Assembly (NCBI RefSeq): GCF_005144885.1
Contig: NZ_CP039690.1
Span: 7,118,873-7,182,872, forward strand
Reading direction: 5' to 3'
DNA from: Phreatobacter stygius
Lineage (GTDB): Bacteria > Pseudomonadota > Alphaproteobacteria > Rhizobiales > Phreatobacteraceae
Length of the DNA: 64,000 bases
Both the position numbers and the translations under genes were made by a program. The notes beneath the pieces are model-generated. The model ran no database searches. It was not told where the DNA came from and saw nothing but the letters and a program-made list of their open reading frames with translations. This document shows, piece after piece, positions 1 through 8,220 of the stretch. Positions within the stretch are counted from its first letter, which is position 1, and the number at the start of each line of letters is the position of its first letter.

Positions 1-203
1 AGTGAATATTTCGAATAGCCATAGGCATATTTGGACACGAACAGGTAGTCGCCGACCAGCAGCGTATCCTTCATCGAGCCCGAGGGAATGTTGAACGGCT
101 GGAACAGGAAAGTCCGGATCACCAGGGCGATCAACAGTGCATGGATGACCACGCGGACGGTTTCGCCCATTCCGCCTTTGGCGGTCTTGCTGGTTTCAGC
201 CAC
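1..203 (-). CDS. lepB: signal peptidase I (N-terminal part, cut by window edge)
   Basis: Leader peptidase that cleaves Sec and Tat signal peptides on the outer face of the cytoplasmic membrane. Only the first 67 codons are present; the gene continues off the left edge. A hydrophobic N-terminal anchor (about residues 16-30) is followed by the family signature PSGSMKDTLLVGD, whose second Ser is the catalytic nucleophile. I chose the GTG at 203 because the reading frame runs directly into the conserved region; an internal ATG twelve codons in is the alternative. The neighbour upstream is a group of secreted proteins on the same strand. Identity is secure from the signature, length unknown. Confidence 0.9.
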   Translation of the reverse strand, partial: MAETSKTAKGGMGETVRVVIHALLIALVIRTFLFQPFNIPSGSMKDTLLVGDYLFVSKYAYGYSKYS

Positions 204-311
204 TGTGTCGCGCCCGTGATCCCTCTGGAGCCCGCCCTATAGCCCGCTTCACCGCGCCGGTGCAATGACAGCGGCGTGATGCAGGCGCGCGGTGTCCGCG
301 CGAACATCCAT

Positions 312-1658
312 CTAGCTGCAATTGGTCGCCTGGTTCGAGCACAGGCTGCGCCACCAGCCGCGCGTGCCGGCCCGGGTCTCGACCAGCGCCCAGGCCCCGG
401 AACAGGCGAGAATGTGCCGCGGCGACCCATCCAGGCTCAGGGGCTGGCCCGCTTCGTCCAGCGCCTCGCGGGTCGCGGCATCGGCATGCGGCGCGCGGTA
501 CAGCCGGCCGGTCGGCAGGCCGCCATTGGCATAGGCCGCGCCGACGAGGCCTGCGCTGACCCAGCCGCGACCGGCGAAGGGGCGCGGCAGGCTGACCGGA
601 TAGCGTTCGCCATAGGCGACGCCCGGCGCCTGGATCTTGTCGATCAGGAACCAGCCGTCGTGAAAGCCGAGGATCCTGAACTCGGATTTCACCGGCTGGT
701 CGCCGAAAGCCTCGCGCGCCGGCAACGGCCGGGCCGGTGGCACCTGTCCCAGCACACGGGCCCGCGCCGATGGCGCGGCGCGGACATTCATGCCGCGCGG
801 ATCGGCGTCATTGGACCAGCCGGCGAGATCGCATGGCTCGGCGCCATCAGGCAGCCCGGCGCGCAACCGCGCGCGGGCGGCATCCTCGCTCGCCGCGGCC
901 GCGGCTTCGGCCGGTTCGGTCAGGGCCGCCCGGCTCTCGAACCGGGCCTCGTCGTCATGGGCGAGCCCGAGCGTTTCGCCATGCCAGGCGAGCCTGACCA
1001 CCAGCACGGAGCCGCGGTCCGAGACGCTGCCGGGGCTGGCCGGATCGTCGGCGTCGCCCCGGAAGAACACCAGCCGGCCTTCCAGCCTGGTGAAATCGAC
1101 CTTGAGGACCTGGCCGATCCCGGCGCCGCGGCTGACCAGCCGTTCGGCCTGTCCGACCCAGGCATCAGCGCGAAACGGCGTCACCGCGCCCGGCTCGATC
1201 CGATAGGCGACCGCCAGCCCCGGCGCCAGCGTCAGCACGGGGTTGGCGGGGTCGCCGGCGATTTCAGGCGCGACGGACGGCGCATCGCGCGACACGTCAT
1301 AGGGCACCAGGAAGCGGCCGATGACCGTCCCGGCGCCATTGTCCCAGCGCAAGACGCTGATCAGGTTGACGCGCAGCTGCGCGCCGACGCCGCCTGGAGA
1401 CGACGACGAGCGCTCGTAGACCTTCGACCGCAGGACGGTGAAACGCGTGCCGGCATGGCCAAGCGCAAAGACCTGCACGGTCCGGCACAGGATCCCGTCG
1501 ATGCGCTGATGCCGGAGCGCCGGGTGCAGCGCGGCCTGAAACACGGCGTCGGTGCGCCAGGCGAGCCCATCGGTCGAACAGGCGGGCGTCGAAATCTCCG
1601 CGGCTGCGCCGCCGCCGAGCCACGCCGAGGTCAGCAGAACCAGGACAAGGCGTTTCAT
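312..1658 (-). CDS. secreted protein with SH3-like region, function unknown
   Basis: A 448-residue protein with a clear Sec signal peptide (KRLVLVLLTSAWLGGGAAA, cleavage near residue 20). The central part is a long beta-rich region I do not recognise. From about residue 290 there is a bacterial SH3-type segment (NVRAAPSARARVLGQVP) typical of periplasmic or cell-wall-associated proteins. Four cysteines in the mature chain could form disulfides. It lies just downstream of a second, much smaller secreted SH3-type gene on the same strand, so the two may be co-transcribed. The exact role is unknown; an envelope location is the only inference I would make. Confidence 0.75.
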   Translation of the reverse strand: MKRLVLVLLTSAWLGGGAAAEISTPACSTDGLAWRTDAVFQAALHPALRHQRIDGILCRTVQVFALGHAGTRFTVLRSKVYERSSSSPGGVGAQLRVNLISVLRWDNGAGTVIGRFLVPYDVSRDAPSVAPEIAGDPANPVLTLAPGLAVAYRIEPGAVTPFRADAWVGQAERLVSRGAGIGQVLKVDFTRLEGRLVFFRGDADDPASPGSVSDRGSVLVVRLAWHGETLGLAHDDEARFESRAALTEPAEAAAAASEDAARARLRAGLPDGAEPCDLAGWSNDADPRGMNVRAAPSARARVLGQVPPARPLPAREAFGDQPVKSEFRILGFHDGWFLIDKIQAPGVAYGERYPVSLPRPFAGRGWVSAGLVGAAYANGGLPTGRLYRAPHADAATREALDEAGQPLSLDGSPRHILACSGAWALVETRAGTRGWWRSLCSNQATNCS

Positions 1659-1688
1659 TGCGGGACTTCTCGCGGTTTGGGCGACACG

Positions 1689-2021
1689 TCAGCCGCAGAT
1701 GTCGATGAGTTGTGCGTGGACCCAGCCGCGCCGGCCGTTGCTGGCCGCGGGCTGCGCCGTCCGCGTGCCGCCGGGCCAATACAGAACCTCCTGCCAGACA
1801 CCGCGGCGGCCGGCACGAAGCATCACTTCGTCGCCGCCCTTCATGCGCGCCAGGGTCGCGGCGTTGCGGTCAGGCGCCACCCGCAGAGCCACGAAGCCGT
1901 CGGAGGTTTCCTTGACCGCGCAGAAGGCGGTCGCCGACGCCGACGTCTGAGCCGCCGACATCGCCGCGGCGACAACGGCGCCGGCCAGGATGACGCGGCG
2001 GGTGCGGCTGAAGTCGATCAT
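1689..2021 (-). CDS. small secreted SH3-domain protein
   Basis: A 110-residue protein with a signal peptide (residues 1 to about 30, ending near ASATA) followed by a single SH3b-like domain: the LRVAPDRNAATLARMKGGDE segment, a WQEVLYW core and a GWVHAQLIDICG end are typical of the fold. The mature part has two Cys. The ATG at 2021 is preceded by a strong ribosome binding site (GGAGG), but that site lies inside a short hairpin at 2029-2045, which may limit initiation. It precedes the larger SH3-type gene by 30 bases and is probably in one transcript with it. No enzymatic motif is seen. Confidence 0.75.
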   Translation of the reverse strand: MIDFSRTRRVILAGAVVAAAMSAAQTSASATAFCAVKETSDGFVALRVAPDRNAATLARMKGGDEVMLRAGRRGVWQEVLYWPGGTRTAQPAASNGRRGWVHAQLIDICG

Positions 2022-2028
2022 GGTGAAG

Positions 2029-2045
2029 CCTCCAGGGTCTGGAGG
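2029..2045 (-). promoter_or_regulatory. hairpin covering the ribosome binding site of the small SH3 gene
   Basis: A 7-bp perfect stem (CCTCCAG/CTGGAGG) with a 3-base loop contains the GGAGG ribosome binding site of the gene starting at 2021. If it folds in the mRNA it would hide the site. Seen directly; the regulatory effect is inferred. Confidence 0.4.
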
Positions 2046-2124
2046 GCTTTTGGCACGCCGCCATTGCCGCCGCGTGGCGCGGCGCGCGGCGTCCTATTTC
2101 GGCCGTTTCAAGCGCGGCAGCCGG

Positions 2125-2607
2125 TCAGAACTCGACCCGCTGCCGGTTCCTCAGCGTATTGCCGGTGGTGTCGCGCAGCTCCGGCGCGACGATCGGCGGC
2201 GCCGTGCCCGGCCCGAGCGGGTCGGTCGGCGTGGCGCTCCGCCGCGCGGGCAAGGTGCGGTTCCGGTCGATGACGCTGGGAATGGCGCTGGCGGTCTGGC
2301 CGCTGACGATGGTTCCGCCGAGCGCAGTGCCGCTGGTCGCGCCACCGCGCGACACCTGCGAGACATTGCTCAGGCCGGCGCTCTCGCGCGCGCCGGGCGC
2401 CCGCCGCATCGCCATCGTGCCGGACATCGACGTCGTGGCCACCGGCGCGGCGGCCGTCGCACCGACTGGCGGCAGCGCGCTGGCGGTGACCGGGGTCACC
2501 GGCGCCGCCTCGACGCGCGCCGGCGCGCTGGAGGCCACCGGCCCGTCGGAAGCGGTGGTGCAGGCGGCAAGTGCTGCGGCCGAAGCGAGAACCAGGAAAA
2601 GGCGCAT
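2125..2607 (-). CDS. putative lipoprotein, Ala/Pro/Thr-rich
   Basis: A 160-residue protein starting with a lipoprotein signal peptide: MRLFLVLASAAALAACTTAS, with the lipobox LAAC giving a lipidated Cys at residue 16. The rest is low-complexity (Ala, Pro, Thr, Ser) with no recognisable domain, as in many alphaproteobacterial outer-membrane-attached lipoproteins. A longer open frame extends upstream but overlaps the glutathione transferase gene; the lipoprotein signal fixes the start at 2607. It lies 11 bases downstream of the transferase and is probably co-transcribed. Function unknown. Confidence 0.7.
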   Translation of the reverse strand: MRLFLVLASAAALAACTTASDGPVASSAPARVEAAPVTPVTASALPPVGATAAAPVATTSMSGTMAMRRAPGARESAGLSNVSQVSRGGATSGTALGGTIVSGQTASAIPSVIDRNRTLPARRSATPTDPLGPGTAPPIVAPELRDTTGNTLRNRQRVEF

Positions 2608-2618
2608 GAAAGATCCGA

Positions 2619-3260
2619 TCAGGTCGCCGGCGGCGCGGCGGGCATGAGGTCGTAGGGCGGCTTCCAGCCGGGCAGCGCGGCGATCCGCTCGCGCCAGGCA
2701 TGGATATTCGGGTGGGATGCGGCCAGATCGTAGCCGGTTTCCGCGATCGGATAGAACATGTAACCGGCCAGCGAAAAATCGGCGATGGTCGGCCGGCCGC
2801 CGACGATGAACGGCCGGTCGGCCAGGTGCTTCTCGACGATCGCCAGCGCGCCGTCGATGCGCGACCTGAGGAAACCGAGCACCGCCGGATCGGCCGGCTT
2901 GCCGGCCAGCGAGAACATGAAGCGGTGGGTGGCGAAATAGCTGGTGAACTTGTGGTTGTCGAACAGGAACCAGCGCAGGATTTCCAGTTCCTCGTCTTCG
3001 TTTTCCGGTCCGAACTGGCCGGTCCGGCGCGACAGATAGGTCAGGATGACGCCCGACTGGGCCAGCCGCTTGCCGGCATGGTCGAGCACCGGCGCCTCGC
3101 CCATCGCGTTGACCTCGGCACGCCACTCCGGGTCGCGCGTGGCGCCGTGAAAGAAGTCGACGGTCGCCGGCTCCCAGTCGAGGCCGCACAGCGCAAGCAT
3201 CAGCGCGACCTTGTAGGAGTTGCCCGACTGGGCGAAACAATAAAGTCGGTAGTCAGGCAA
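2619..3260 (-). CDS. glutathione S-transferase family protein
   Basis: A 213-residue two-domain protein of the cytosolic GST fold. The N-terminal thioredoxin-like domain (about 1-80) starts with YRLYCFAQSGNSYKVALML, where the Ser after the first strand is the likely glutathione-activating residue, and carries the conserved cis-Pro segment EAPVLDH and the QS glutathione-binding pair (LAQSGVI). The C-terminal helical domain includes PTIADFSLAGYMF, the N-capping-box motif of the family. Substrate cannot be told from sequence. The lipoprotein gene follows 11 bases later on the same strand. Confidence 0.88.
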   Translation of the reverse strand: MPDYRLYCFAQSGNSYKVALMLALCGLDWEPATVDFFHGATRDPEWRAEVNAMGEAPVLDHAGKRLAQSGVILTYLSRRTGQFGPENEDEELEILRWFLFDNHKFTSYFATHRFMFSLAGKPADPAVLGFLRSRIDGALAIVEKHLADRPFIVGGRPTIADFSLAGYMFYPIAETGYDLAASHPNIHAWRERIAALPGWKPPYDLMPAAPPAT

Positions 3261-3346
3261 ACCACACCTCGTCCCTGCGCCGGCTCGAAATCCCGGTCAA
3301 TTTCACTTGATCGGCATGTCTTGTCGAAAAAGTGGCAAGCTTGGGC

Positions 3347-3532
3347 CTAGCGTCGGCGGCGCGCCGGTGTCGTGGGCGCGGCCGGCTGGCCCAAGGCCGG
3401 GTCCGGCGGTAGCGGCGGCGGCGTGGCATTGGTCACCGCGACGACCGGCTGCTGCGCCGCCTGGTTCTGGGCGCAGCCGGCAAGGGTGATGAGTGAAAGG
3501 ACGGCGCAAACCAGCGCGGCCTTCTTCTGCAT
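3347..3532 (-). CDS. small lipoprotein
   Basis: A 61-residue protein with a lipoprotein signal peptide: MQKKAALVCAVLSLITLAGC, lipobox LAGC, lipidated Cys20. The mature part is a Gln/Pro-rich tail ending in a run of arginines. I chose the ATG at 3532 because GAGGATC stands at good spacing ahead of it; an in-frame ATG at 3556 would add a short basic stretch. Small secreted tails like this are common in Hyphomicrobiales and have no assigned function. Confidence 0.55.
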   Translation of the reverse strand: MQKKAALVCAVLSLITLAGCAQNQAAQQPVVAVTNATPPPLPPDPALGQPAAPTTPARRRR

Positions 3533-3804
3533 GGGATTGATCCTCGTCTTGACCATCGGTTGCGGCTGACGCCGGGCGGCAGCGACTGTCGCAAGACCTG
3601 GGCGCGGCACTGAAGAGGGATCGACCCAAGCCAAGCGTCAAACCGCTGGTCGGAGGGGATATCCGCGCCGGCGCCGCCTGTCCAGGCGCGACGCCCGCCT
3701 TCACGCCCGACCTTTCGCGCCAGACCGACACGAGATTGCGTCGACCGGCAGCGGATGGACGGTCCCGGCAGCCCTGCGGCAGGCCGCCGACAAAGCTTAA
3801 GGCT

Positions 3805-4065
3805 TCACCCGGCTTCGGCGCCTCTGCCGCCGATCAGGTTGCCGAAGCTGCGGCAGCGGACCACGGCTGCCTTGACGATCCGGTCCTTGCGGACCTCGCC
3901 CAGGTCGATCATTTCGCGGACACACAGCGCCACCATGCGGTGCTGCCGGGATGCTCCCTTGGCAATGGCCAGTTCGGCGCAGGCGTCCCGGTACGCTTCC
4001 CGCATCACCTGCACCTGTTCTCTGGGGAACCCGCCCCCGTCGAATGCGTAGCGAGCATGGGTCAC
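3805..4065 (-). CDS. small conserved-looking hypothetical protein
   Basis: An 86-residue basic, largely helical protein with no domain I recognise (segments VMREAYRDACAELAIAKG and MVALCVREMIDLGEVRKD). The GTG at 4065 has a good ribosome binding site (GAGGAG) about nine bases upstream, which supports this start over the longer open frame. Composition and codon usage look coding, while opposite frames are less regular. It could be a small cytoplasmic regulatory protein, but nothing in the neighbourhood suggests a role. Confidence 0.5.
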   Translation of the reverse strand: MTHARYAFDGGGFPREQVQVMREAYRDACAELAIAKGASRQHRMVALCVREMIDLGEVRKDRIVKAAVVRCRSFGNLIGGRGAEAG

Positions 4066-4347
4066 GAGAATGCTCCTCAGCGTGGAGCGCGCGAGCAGGG
4101 TCGTCTCGCGGTCGCCGGTGCGCTGATGACATGCCCGACGATGGCGGCAAACTACCTCCGAGCCGTCGGCCAAGGCAAATCAAAAAAACGCCCGCCCCTC
4201 ATCCCGCCGGAGCGTCGCCCGGCCGGCCAAGCCCCGGCGCTCAAAAAAGGGCCAGGCCGGATGTCGGATCGGCTCCGCCTTGCGCGTCCTCGGGAAACAA
4301 GGGCCAATCCCGGAGTGCGCCCGGACGGCCGGCAAGAGGATTGCGCG

Positions 4348-4650
4348 ATGGCGACGACCAAGACCGAAAAGATCGTGGTGGAAAATGTCAATCATCCCGG
4401 CCAGTCCCAGCGGGTCGACAGACACATGTACGAGGCCATGAAACAGGCGATTCTGCACGTATTGCCAAAGGCTTCGCCGGGGCTGACGGTGGCCGAGGTG
4501 CAGCACGGCGTGCTTGCCCATCTGCCCGAAGATCTGTTTCCGGGCGGCGCCAAGGCGGGCTGGTGGATGAAGGCCGTTCAGTTGGACCTCGAGGCCAAAG
4601 GCATTGTTGCCCGCGAGACCACCAAGCCGCTGCGTCTCCGCAAGGCGTAG
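4348..4650 (+). CDS. DUF6958-like small protein
   Basis: A 100-residue cytoplasmic protein. The stretch PEDLFPGGAKAGWWMKAVQL followed by DLEAKGIV matches a small uncharacterised family that I recall as DUF6958, which has a winged-helix-like pattern (a helix-turn region PGLTVAEVQHGVLAHLP, then a GAKAGWW turn). An Asp-Leu-Glu-Ala-Lys-Gly close and a basic C-terminus (RLRKA) are also typical. The ATG at 4348 follows a GAGGA ribosome binding site. No function is known; a nucleic-acid-binding role is only a guess from the fold pattern. Confidence 0.7.
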   Translation: MATTKTEKIVVENVNHPGQSQRVDRHMYEAMKQAILHVLPKASPGLTVAEVQHGVLAHLPEDLFPGGAKAGWWMKAVQLDLEAKGIVARETTKPLRLRKA

Positions 4651-4703
4651 CCGCTCCCCCGGACAGTGCCGGTCGGCGGCGGCCGGCGCCGGCGCAATTC
4701 AGT

Positions 4704-5015
4704 TCAATACCACCGGAATGTCTCGCCGGCCTGCGGGAACGACACCATCACGTCGTCGGCCTTCGACACGAAGCCTTCGTCGGCCGGATCATGCGGCGTC
4801 CGGTCGTTGGAATAGTGCTCCAGCCCGCCGATCTCACGGAGAATGGCCGCCCGGACCGCGCTGGTCAGCGGCTCGGCCATGAACACCACCTGCTTGACGT
4901 CCCAGTCGGTCGACACCGCCTTGACGCGGTTGCCCGCGCCCGTGGCGATATCGACGACACGCCGGATCGCCGCCGACGCAATCTCCAGGTGAACGGGTTC
5001 GGGCCGCTTCCGCAT
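4704..5015 (-). CDS. hypothetical protein
   Basis: A 103-residue acidic protein I do not recognise. It shows an N-terminal helical part and a C-terminal segment rich in Asp, Pro and aromatic residues (FVSKADDVMVSFPQAG, then ETFRWY). The open frame continues upstream of the chosen ATG but the extra part is Arg/Pro-rich and looks non-coding. No strong ribosome binding site precedes the chosen start, so the N-terminus is uncertain. A second frame opening at 5052 overlaps it, so a frameshift near 5000 cannot be excluded. Confidence 0.45.
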   Translation of the reverse strand: MRKRPEPVHLEIASAAIRRVVDIATGAGNRVKAVSTDWDVKQVVFMAEPLTSAVRAAILREIGGLEHYSNDRTPHDPADEGFVSKADDVMVSFPQAGETFRWY

Positions 5016-5301
5016 CGGCCTTGGGCTTATCGCCGCCCGGGGCGGCGAACAAGGCGCGCGGGGCCGCTCGCGGCGAGGATGGCGCCCGGCATCGACCAAG
5101 CGCGCCAAACCGAAACGAGCGGCGGCCGGTCGCCCGCCAACGGCCGGCCCCGAAACCAAATCCTCAACGGTTGCAGGACCTTGCCGGTAAGTCTTTGCAA
5201 ACAAATCGTTATCGGTCCGAGTAACGTTAAGGGGCCTTTAATTCCCATCGCCTAGGGTTCCGACAGATCGATCACATGCAAGGGCCCGCGCGGAACCATC
5301 A

Positions 5302-6072
5302 ATGGATATCGCAACAATCCTGGGCCTGGCCGGCGCGGTGGTCACGATCGTGACGCTGATCATGATCGACGGCGGCAATTTCGCGCAATATTTCGACAAA
5401 CACGCCGTCATCATCATTTTCGGCGGCTCTTTTGCCGCGACCTTGCTGCGCTATCCGCTGCCGGTGGTGCTGCATGGCATCCCCATGGGCTTCAAGGCCG
5501 CCCTGGCCATGCCGATGGTCAGCCACCGCGACCTGGTCGAGGAAATCGCCAAGATCGCCGATGTCGCGCGCAAGCAGGGACCGAACGCCCTCGAAAAGCT
5601 CGAGGTCTCGGACCCGACTTTGGCCCAGGGCGTCCGCTACATCGCCGACGGTTATGACGCCGAGTTCATCCGCACCACGATGGAAACCGAAAAGGACAAC
5701 GTCTACGTCCAGCTCGACGAGGCGCAGAAGATCTACCGCTCGATCGGCGACTGCGCGCCGGCCTTCGGCATGATCGGCACGCTGCTCGGCATGGTCAACA
5801 TGTTCGCCAACATGACCGATCCCTCGAAGCTCGGGCCGATCATGGCCATGGCGCTGATCGCGACGCTTTATGGCGCCGTGGTCGCCAACATGGTCTGCAT
5901 GCCGATCGCCGACAAATGCCATGTCAAAATGGTCGAGGAGGATATCGCGCGCTCGATCATCATCGATGGCGTCGTGCAGATCCGCAACCAGAAGAGCCCG
6001 CAGATCGTCAAGGAAATGCTGCTCGCCTACCTGACGCCGCACGACCGCAACGAACTCGCCGAAGCAGCCTGA
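5302..6072 (+). CDS. MotA/PomA-type proton or sodium channel protein
   Basis: A 256-residue inner-membrane protein of the MotA/TolQ/ExbB family, stator A-subunit type. Two N-terminal membrane helices (about 4-20 and 34-50), a large cytoplasmic loop, then two more helices (about 150-175 and 180-205) with the family signature around PAFGMIGTLLGMVNM, whose Pro and Gly line the ion path. Length is near PomA/MotP (about 255) rather than the longer flagellar MotA. It is followed after seven bases by a MotB-like gene, so the two form a stator pair. No flagellar structural genes are visible nearby, so the pair may drive something other than the main flagellum, or be a remote flagellar stator. Confidence 0.85.
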   Translation: MDIATILGLAGAVVTIVTLIMIDGGNFAQYFDKHAVIIIFGGSFAATLLRYPLPVVLHGIPMGFKAALAMPMVSHRDLVEEIAKIADVARKQGPNALEKLEVSDPTLAQGVRYIADGYDAEFIRTTMETEKDNVYVQLDEAQKIYRSIGDCAPAFGMIGTLLGMVNMFANMTDPSKLGPIMAMALIATLYGAVVANMVCMPIADKCHVKMVEEDIARSIIIDGVVQIRNQKSPQIVKEMLLAYLTPHDRNELAEAA

Positions 6073-6079
6073 GGATCCC

Positions 6080-6904
6080 ATGGCCAAGCGCAAGGGGGGT
6101 GGTCACGCAGGCGGTCACGGCTGGTTCGTCACCTTCGCCGACCTGATGGGGTTGTTGATGTCCTTCTTCGTCGTGCTGGTGGCGACCTCGAACCAGGACG
6201 AACGCAAGAAACACATGATGACCGGCTCGTTCCGCGAGGCCTTCGGCACCACCAACAACACGCTGATGACCGGCATGATCGAGCTCAACGGCGTGCCGAT
6301 GCGGCCCTATGTGCAGAATGTCTCGCCCTCCCCGGACTCGCCCTCGGACCGGCCCGGGCCGCAAGCCAATCGCGACGAGCCGAACGCGCTCGCCCTGCAG
6401 GCCGACCGCCAGATGGCGCTGGCCGCGGCCAGCCTGCGCCAGGCCCTGCAGGCCTTTCCCGAGATCGCCGAGATCTCCAAGAACGTCATCATGGAAGAAC
6501 GGCCCGACGGCCTCGACCTGCAGATCGTCGACCAGGACGGCCGCGCCATGTTTCCCCCCGACGGACGCGAGCCTTATGAGCGGACGCGCCGGCTGATCGC
6601 CGCGATCACCCCGGCGCTGCGGCAATTGTCCAACCGCATCAGCATTACCGGCCACACCTCCAGCCTGCGCGTGCTCGGCCGGCCCGGCTATGGCCCCTGG
6701 GACCTGACCTCGGACCGCGCCAATGCGGTGCGCATGATCCTGGAGGAGAACGGCCTGCCCAGCGACCGGATCTTCGCCGTCACCGGCAAGGCCGATACCG
6801 AACCGATGTTTCCCGACGACCCCTATCTCGCCGCCAACCGCCGGATCTCGATCCTGATCATGAAGGAAGCGCCGGTCGCGCCGCGGGCGATCCTGGGCAA
6901 CTGA
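6080..6904 (+). CDS. MotB/OmpA-domain stator protein
   Basis: A 274-residue partner of the MotA-like protein. A single N-terminal membrane helix carries the motif FADLMGLLMSFFVVLVA; Asp21 is the predicted ion-carrying residue of MotB proteins. A linker rich in Pro and Ser (about 80-100) leads to a C-terminal OmpA/MotB peptidoglycan-binding domain with SITGHTSS and the DRANAVRMIL...ANRRISI elements. GAGGATCCC is a good ribosome binding site before the ATG. All parts needed for a working stator seem present. Confidence 0.87.
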   Translation: MAKRKGGGHAGGHGWFVTFADLMGLLMSFFVVLVATSNQDERKKHMMTGSFREAFGTTNNTLMTGMIELNGVPMRPYVQNVSPSPDSPSDRPGPQANRDEPNALALQADRQMALAAASLRQALQAFPEIAEISKNVIMEERPDGLDLQIVDQDGRAMFPPDGREPYERTRRLIAAITPALRQLSNRISITGHTSSLRVLGRPGYGPWDLTSDRANAVRMILEENGLPSDRIFAVTGKADTEPMFPDDPYLAANRRISILIMKEAPVAPRAILGN

Positions 6905-6977
6905 TCGGGTGGTGCGTCTAAAACGTCCTGCACAAAGACTTGCCGTCTTCAACGCAAGACGATTTGGCTCCTGTTGT

Positions 6978-7811
6978 TCATTCCCAGCCGATCTCGGCGA
7001 GGAAGCCCTGGACCGTGGCGTTGAACAGCGTCGGGCGCTCGAAATAGACGGAATGGCCGGACACCGGCACGACCACGGTGCGCGCCTTGGGCAAGGTGCC
7101 GGCGACCAGCTCGATGCCGCGCGGGCAGATCAGCAGGTCCTCCTCGCCGATCACGAACAGCGCCGGGCAGGCGATCCTGGCGGCATCGGCGGTGCCGCGG
7201 ACGCGCATCTTGCGGATGCGGTTGCCGACCTCGTTCTTGTCCAGGCCGAAGGACAGCCGGTCGATCGCCTGGTAGAGCGCATGGATATCGGGCTGCTCCT
7301 CGGCCATGCGCGCGCCGGCCGCCCGGTGGATGCCGCGTTCGACCAGCCTGGCGATCGCCTGCGGCGCCGCGGCGCGCCAGGCCTTTACGCCGGCATCGTC
7401 GAAATGGTCGTAGTCGAACGAACCGGAGGTGCAGGCCATGACGATGCCGGCCACCCGCGAGGGTGCGGCAAGCACGGTCTCCACCGCCGTCCAGCCGCCC
7501 ATCGACTGGCCGATGACCACCGTCCGGTCGATGCCGAGATGGTCGAGAAGTGCCAGCAGGTCGGCGGCATAAAGCGTCGGATCGGCGAGGCCGCCGGGCG
7601 CCGTCGACGGCGGAAAGCCGCGATGCGAGAAGGTCACCACCCGGTGGCGCTGGGCAAACACCGGCGCCGACTGCCACCAGCTCAGGTGATTGCCGCCGAG
7701 GCCATGGGCAAAGGTGATGGCCGGCCCCTCGCCCGCCACCTCGTAATGGATCACGGCGCCGTCGGGACGCACCATGCGGCCGGTCTCGAAAGCGGGAATT
7801 GGTTTTGACAT
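6978..7811 (-). CDS. alpha/beta hydrolase
   Basis: A 277-residue cytoplasmic alpha/beta-hydrolase-fold enzyme. The oxyanion-hole motif FAHGLGGNHLSWW is near residue 35, the nucleophile elbow is GQSMGG with the catalytic Ser near residue 100, the acid is likely in VIGEEDLLI, and the catalytic His is in PVSGHSVYFERP near the C-terminus. The order matches dienelactone or 3-oxoadipate enol-lactonase-type and esterase members, but the substrate cannot be assigned. GGAGGAG ahead of the ATG at 7811 supports the start. The gene stands alone, convergent with the MotB-like gene. Confidence 0.85.
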   Translation of the reverse strand: MSKPIPAFETGRMVRPDGAVIHYEVAGEGPAITFAHGLGGNHLSWWQSAPVFAQRHRVVTFSHRGFPPSTAPGGLADPTLYAADLLALLDHLGIDRTVVIGQSMGGWTAVETVLAAPSRVAGIVMACTSGSFDYDHFDDAGVKAWRAAAPQAIARLVERGIHRAAGARMAEEQPDIHALYQAIDRLSFGLDKNEVGNRIRKMRVRGTADAARIACPALFVIGEEDLLICPRGIELVAGTLPKARTVVVPVSGHSVYFERPTLFNATVQGFLAEIGWE

Positions 7812-7838
7812 GGGGCGCTCCTCCGGGGCGTGACCCTA

Positions 7839-8103
7839 GGGTCCGGACTCAATAAGGATGGGGCTCACGACGCGAGGATTTTTGGCCGGATGGCAGGAGG
7901 CTTGCCGACGCAAGCCTTTCGGCTTGCGAGGTGAGCCGACGCACCAGCCGGTCAAAAGGACCGCGCCGCCGCGTAGTGAGGCGAAAATGGCCGATGGCTG
8001 TGTCGAAGCGCTTGCCCGATGGAAAACATCGGGCTGCGCACTTCTCCTTGCCCTCAACCATTTTGGCCTCATCGTGAGCCCCATCCTTATTGAGTCCGGA
8101 CCC
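7839..8103. mobile_element. MITE-like element with 32-bp perfect terminal inverted repeats
   Basis: Two perfect 32-bp inverted repeats (7839-7870 and 8072-8103, outer end GGGTCCGGACTCAATAAGG) bound a 265-bp stretch. Both ends are flanked by TA (7837-7838 and 8104-8105), as expected for a TA target duplication of the IS630/Tc1-mariner type or of some IS5 groups. The 201-bp interior has no transposase; short frames run through it but none shows a known domain. It is therefore best read as a non-autonomous deletion derivative of an insertion sequence. It fills most of the gap between the hydrolase (7811) and the dehydrogenase (8221); the remaining 115 bases hold nothing I recognise. Confidence 0.8.
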
Positions 8104-8220
8104 TAACCCGGCGTCCCCGTGGCCGAAAGTGCCGGCGCCGCGCATCCCTCCTGCCCGGCAACAGGCTTCCCGCCAGCCGAATAGCCCGCCATGATCACCT
8201 CAAAAATCGGGAGGGATTCC

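Noticed and set aside
276-2273. Long open frame on the + strand opposite the two SH3-type genes
   Set aside because: High GC keeps opposite frames open. The translation is Arg/Gly/Ala-rich with no domain, while the minus strand shows signal peptides and SH3 motifs.
4834-5052. Second reading frame starting at 5052 overlapping the hypothetical gene at 4704-5015
   Set aside because: Its opening residues look protein-like but it soon becomes Arg/Gly-rich. It might signal a frameshift, but a single sequence cannot show this.
7849-8145. Small minus-strand frame through the MITE
   Set aside because: It reads through both inverted repeats and shows no transposase motif; an element-borne gene is not supported.
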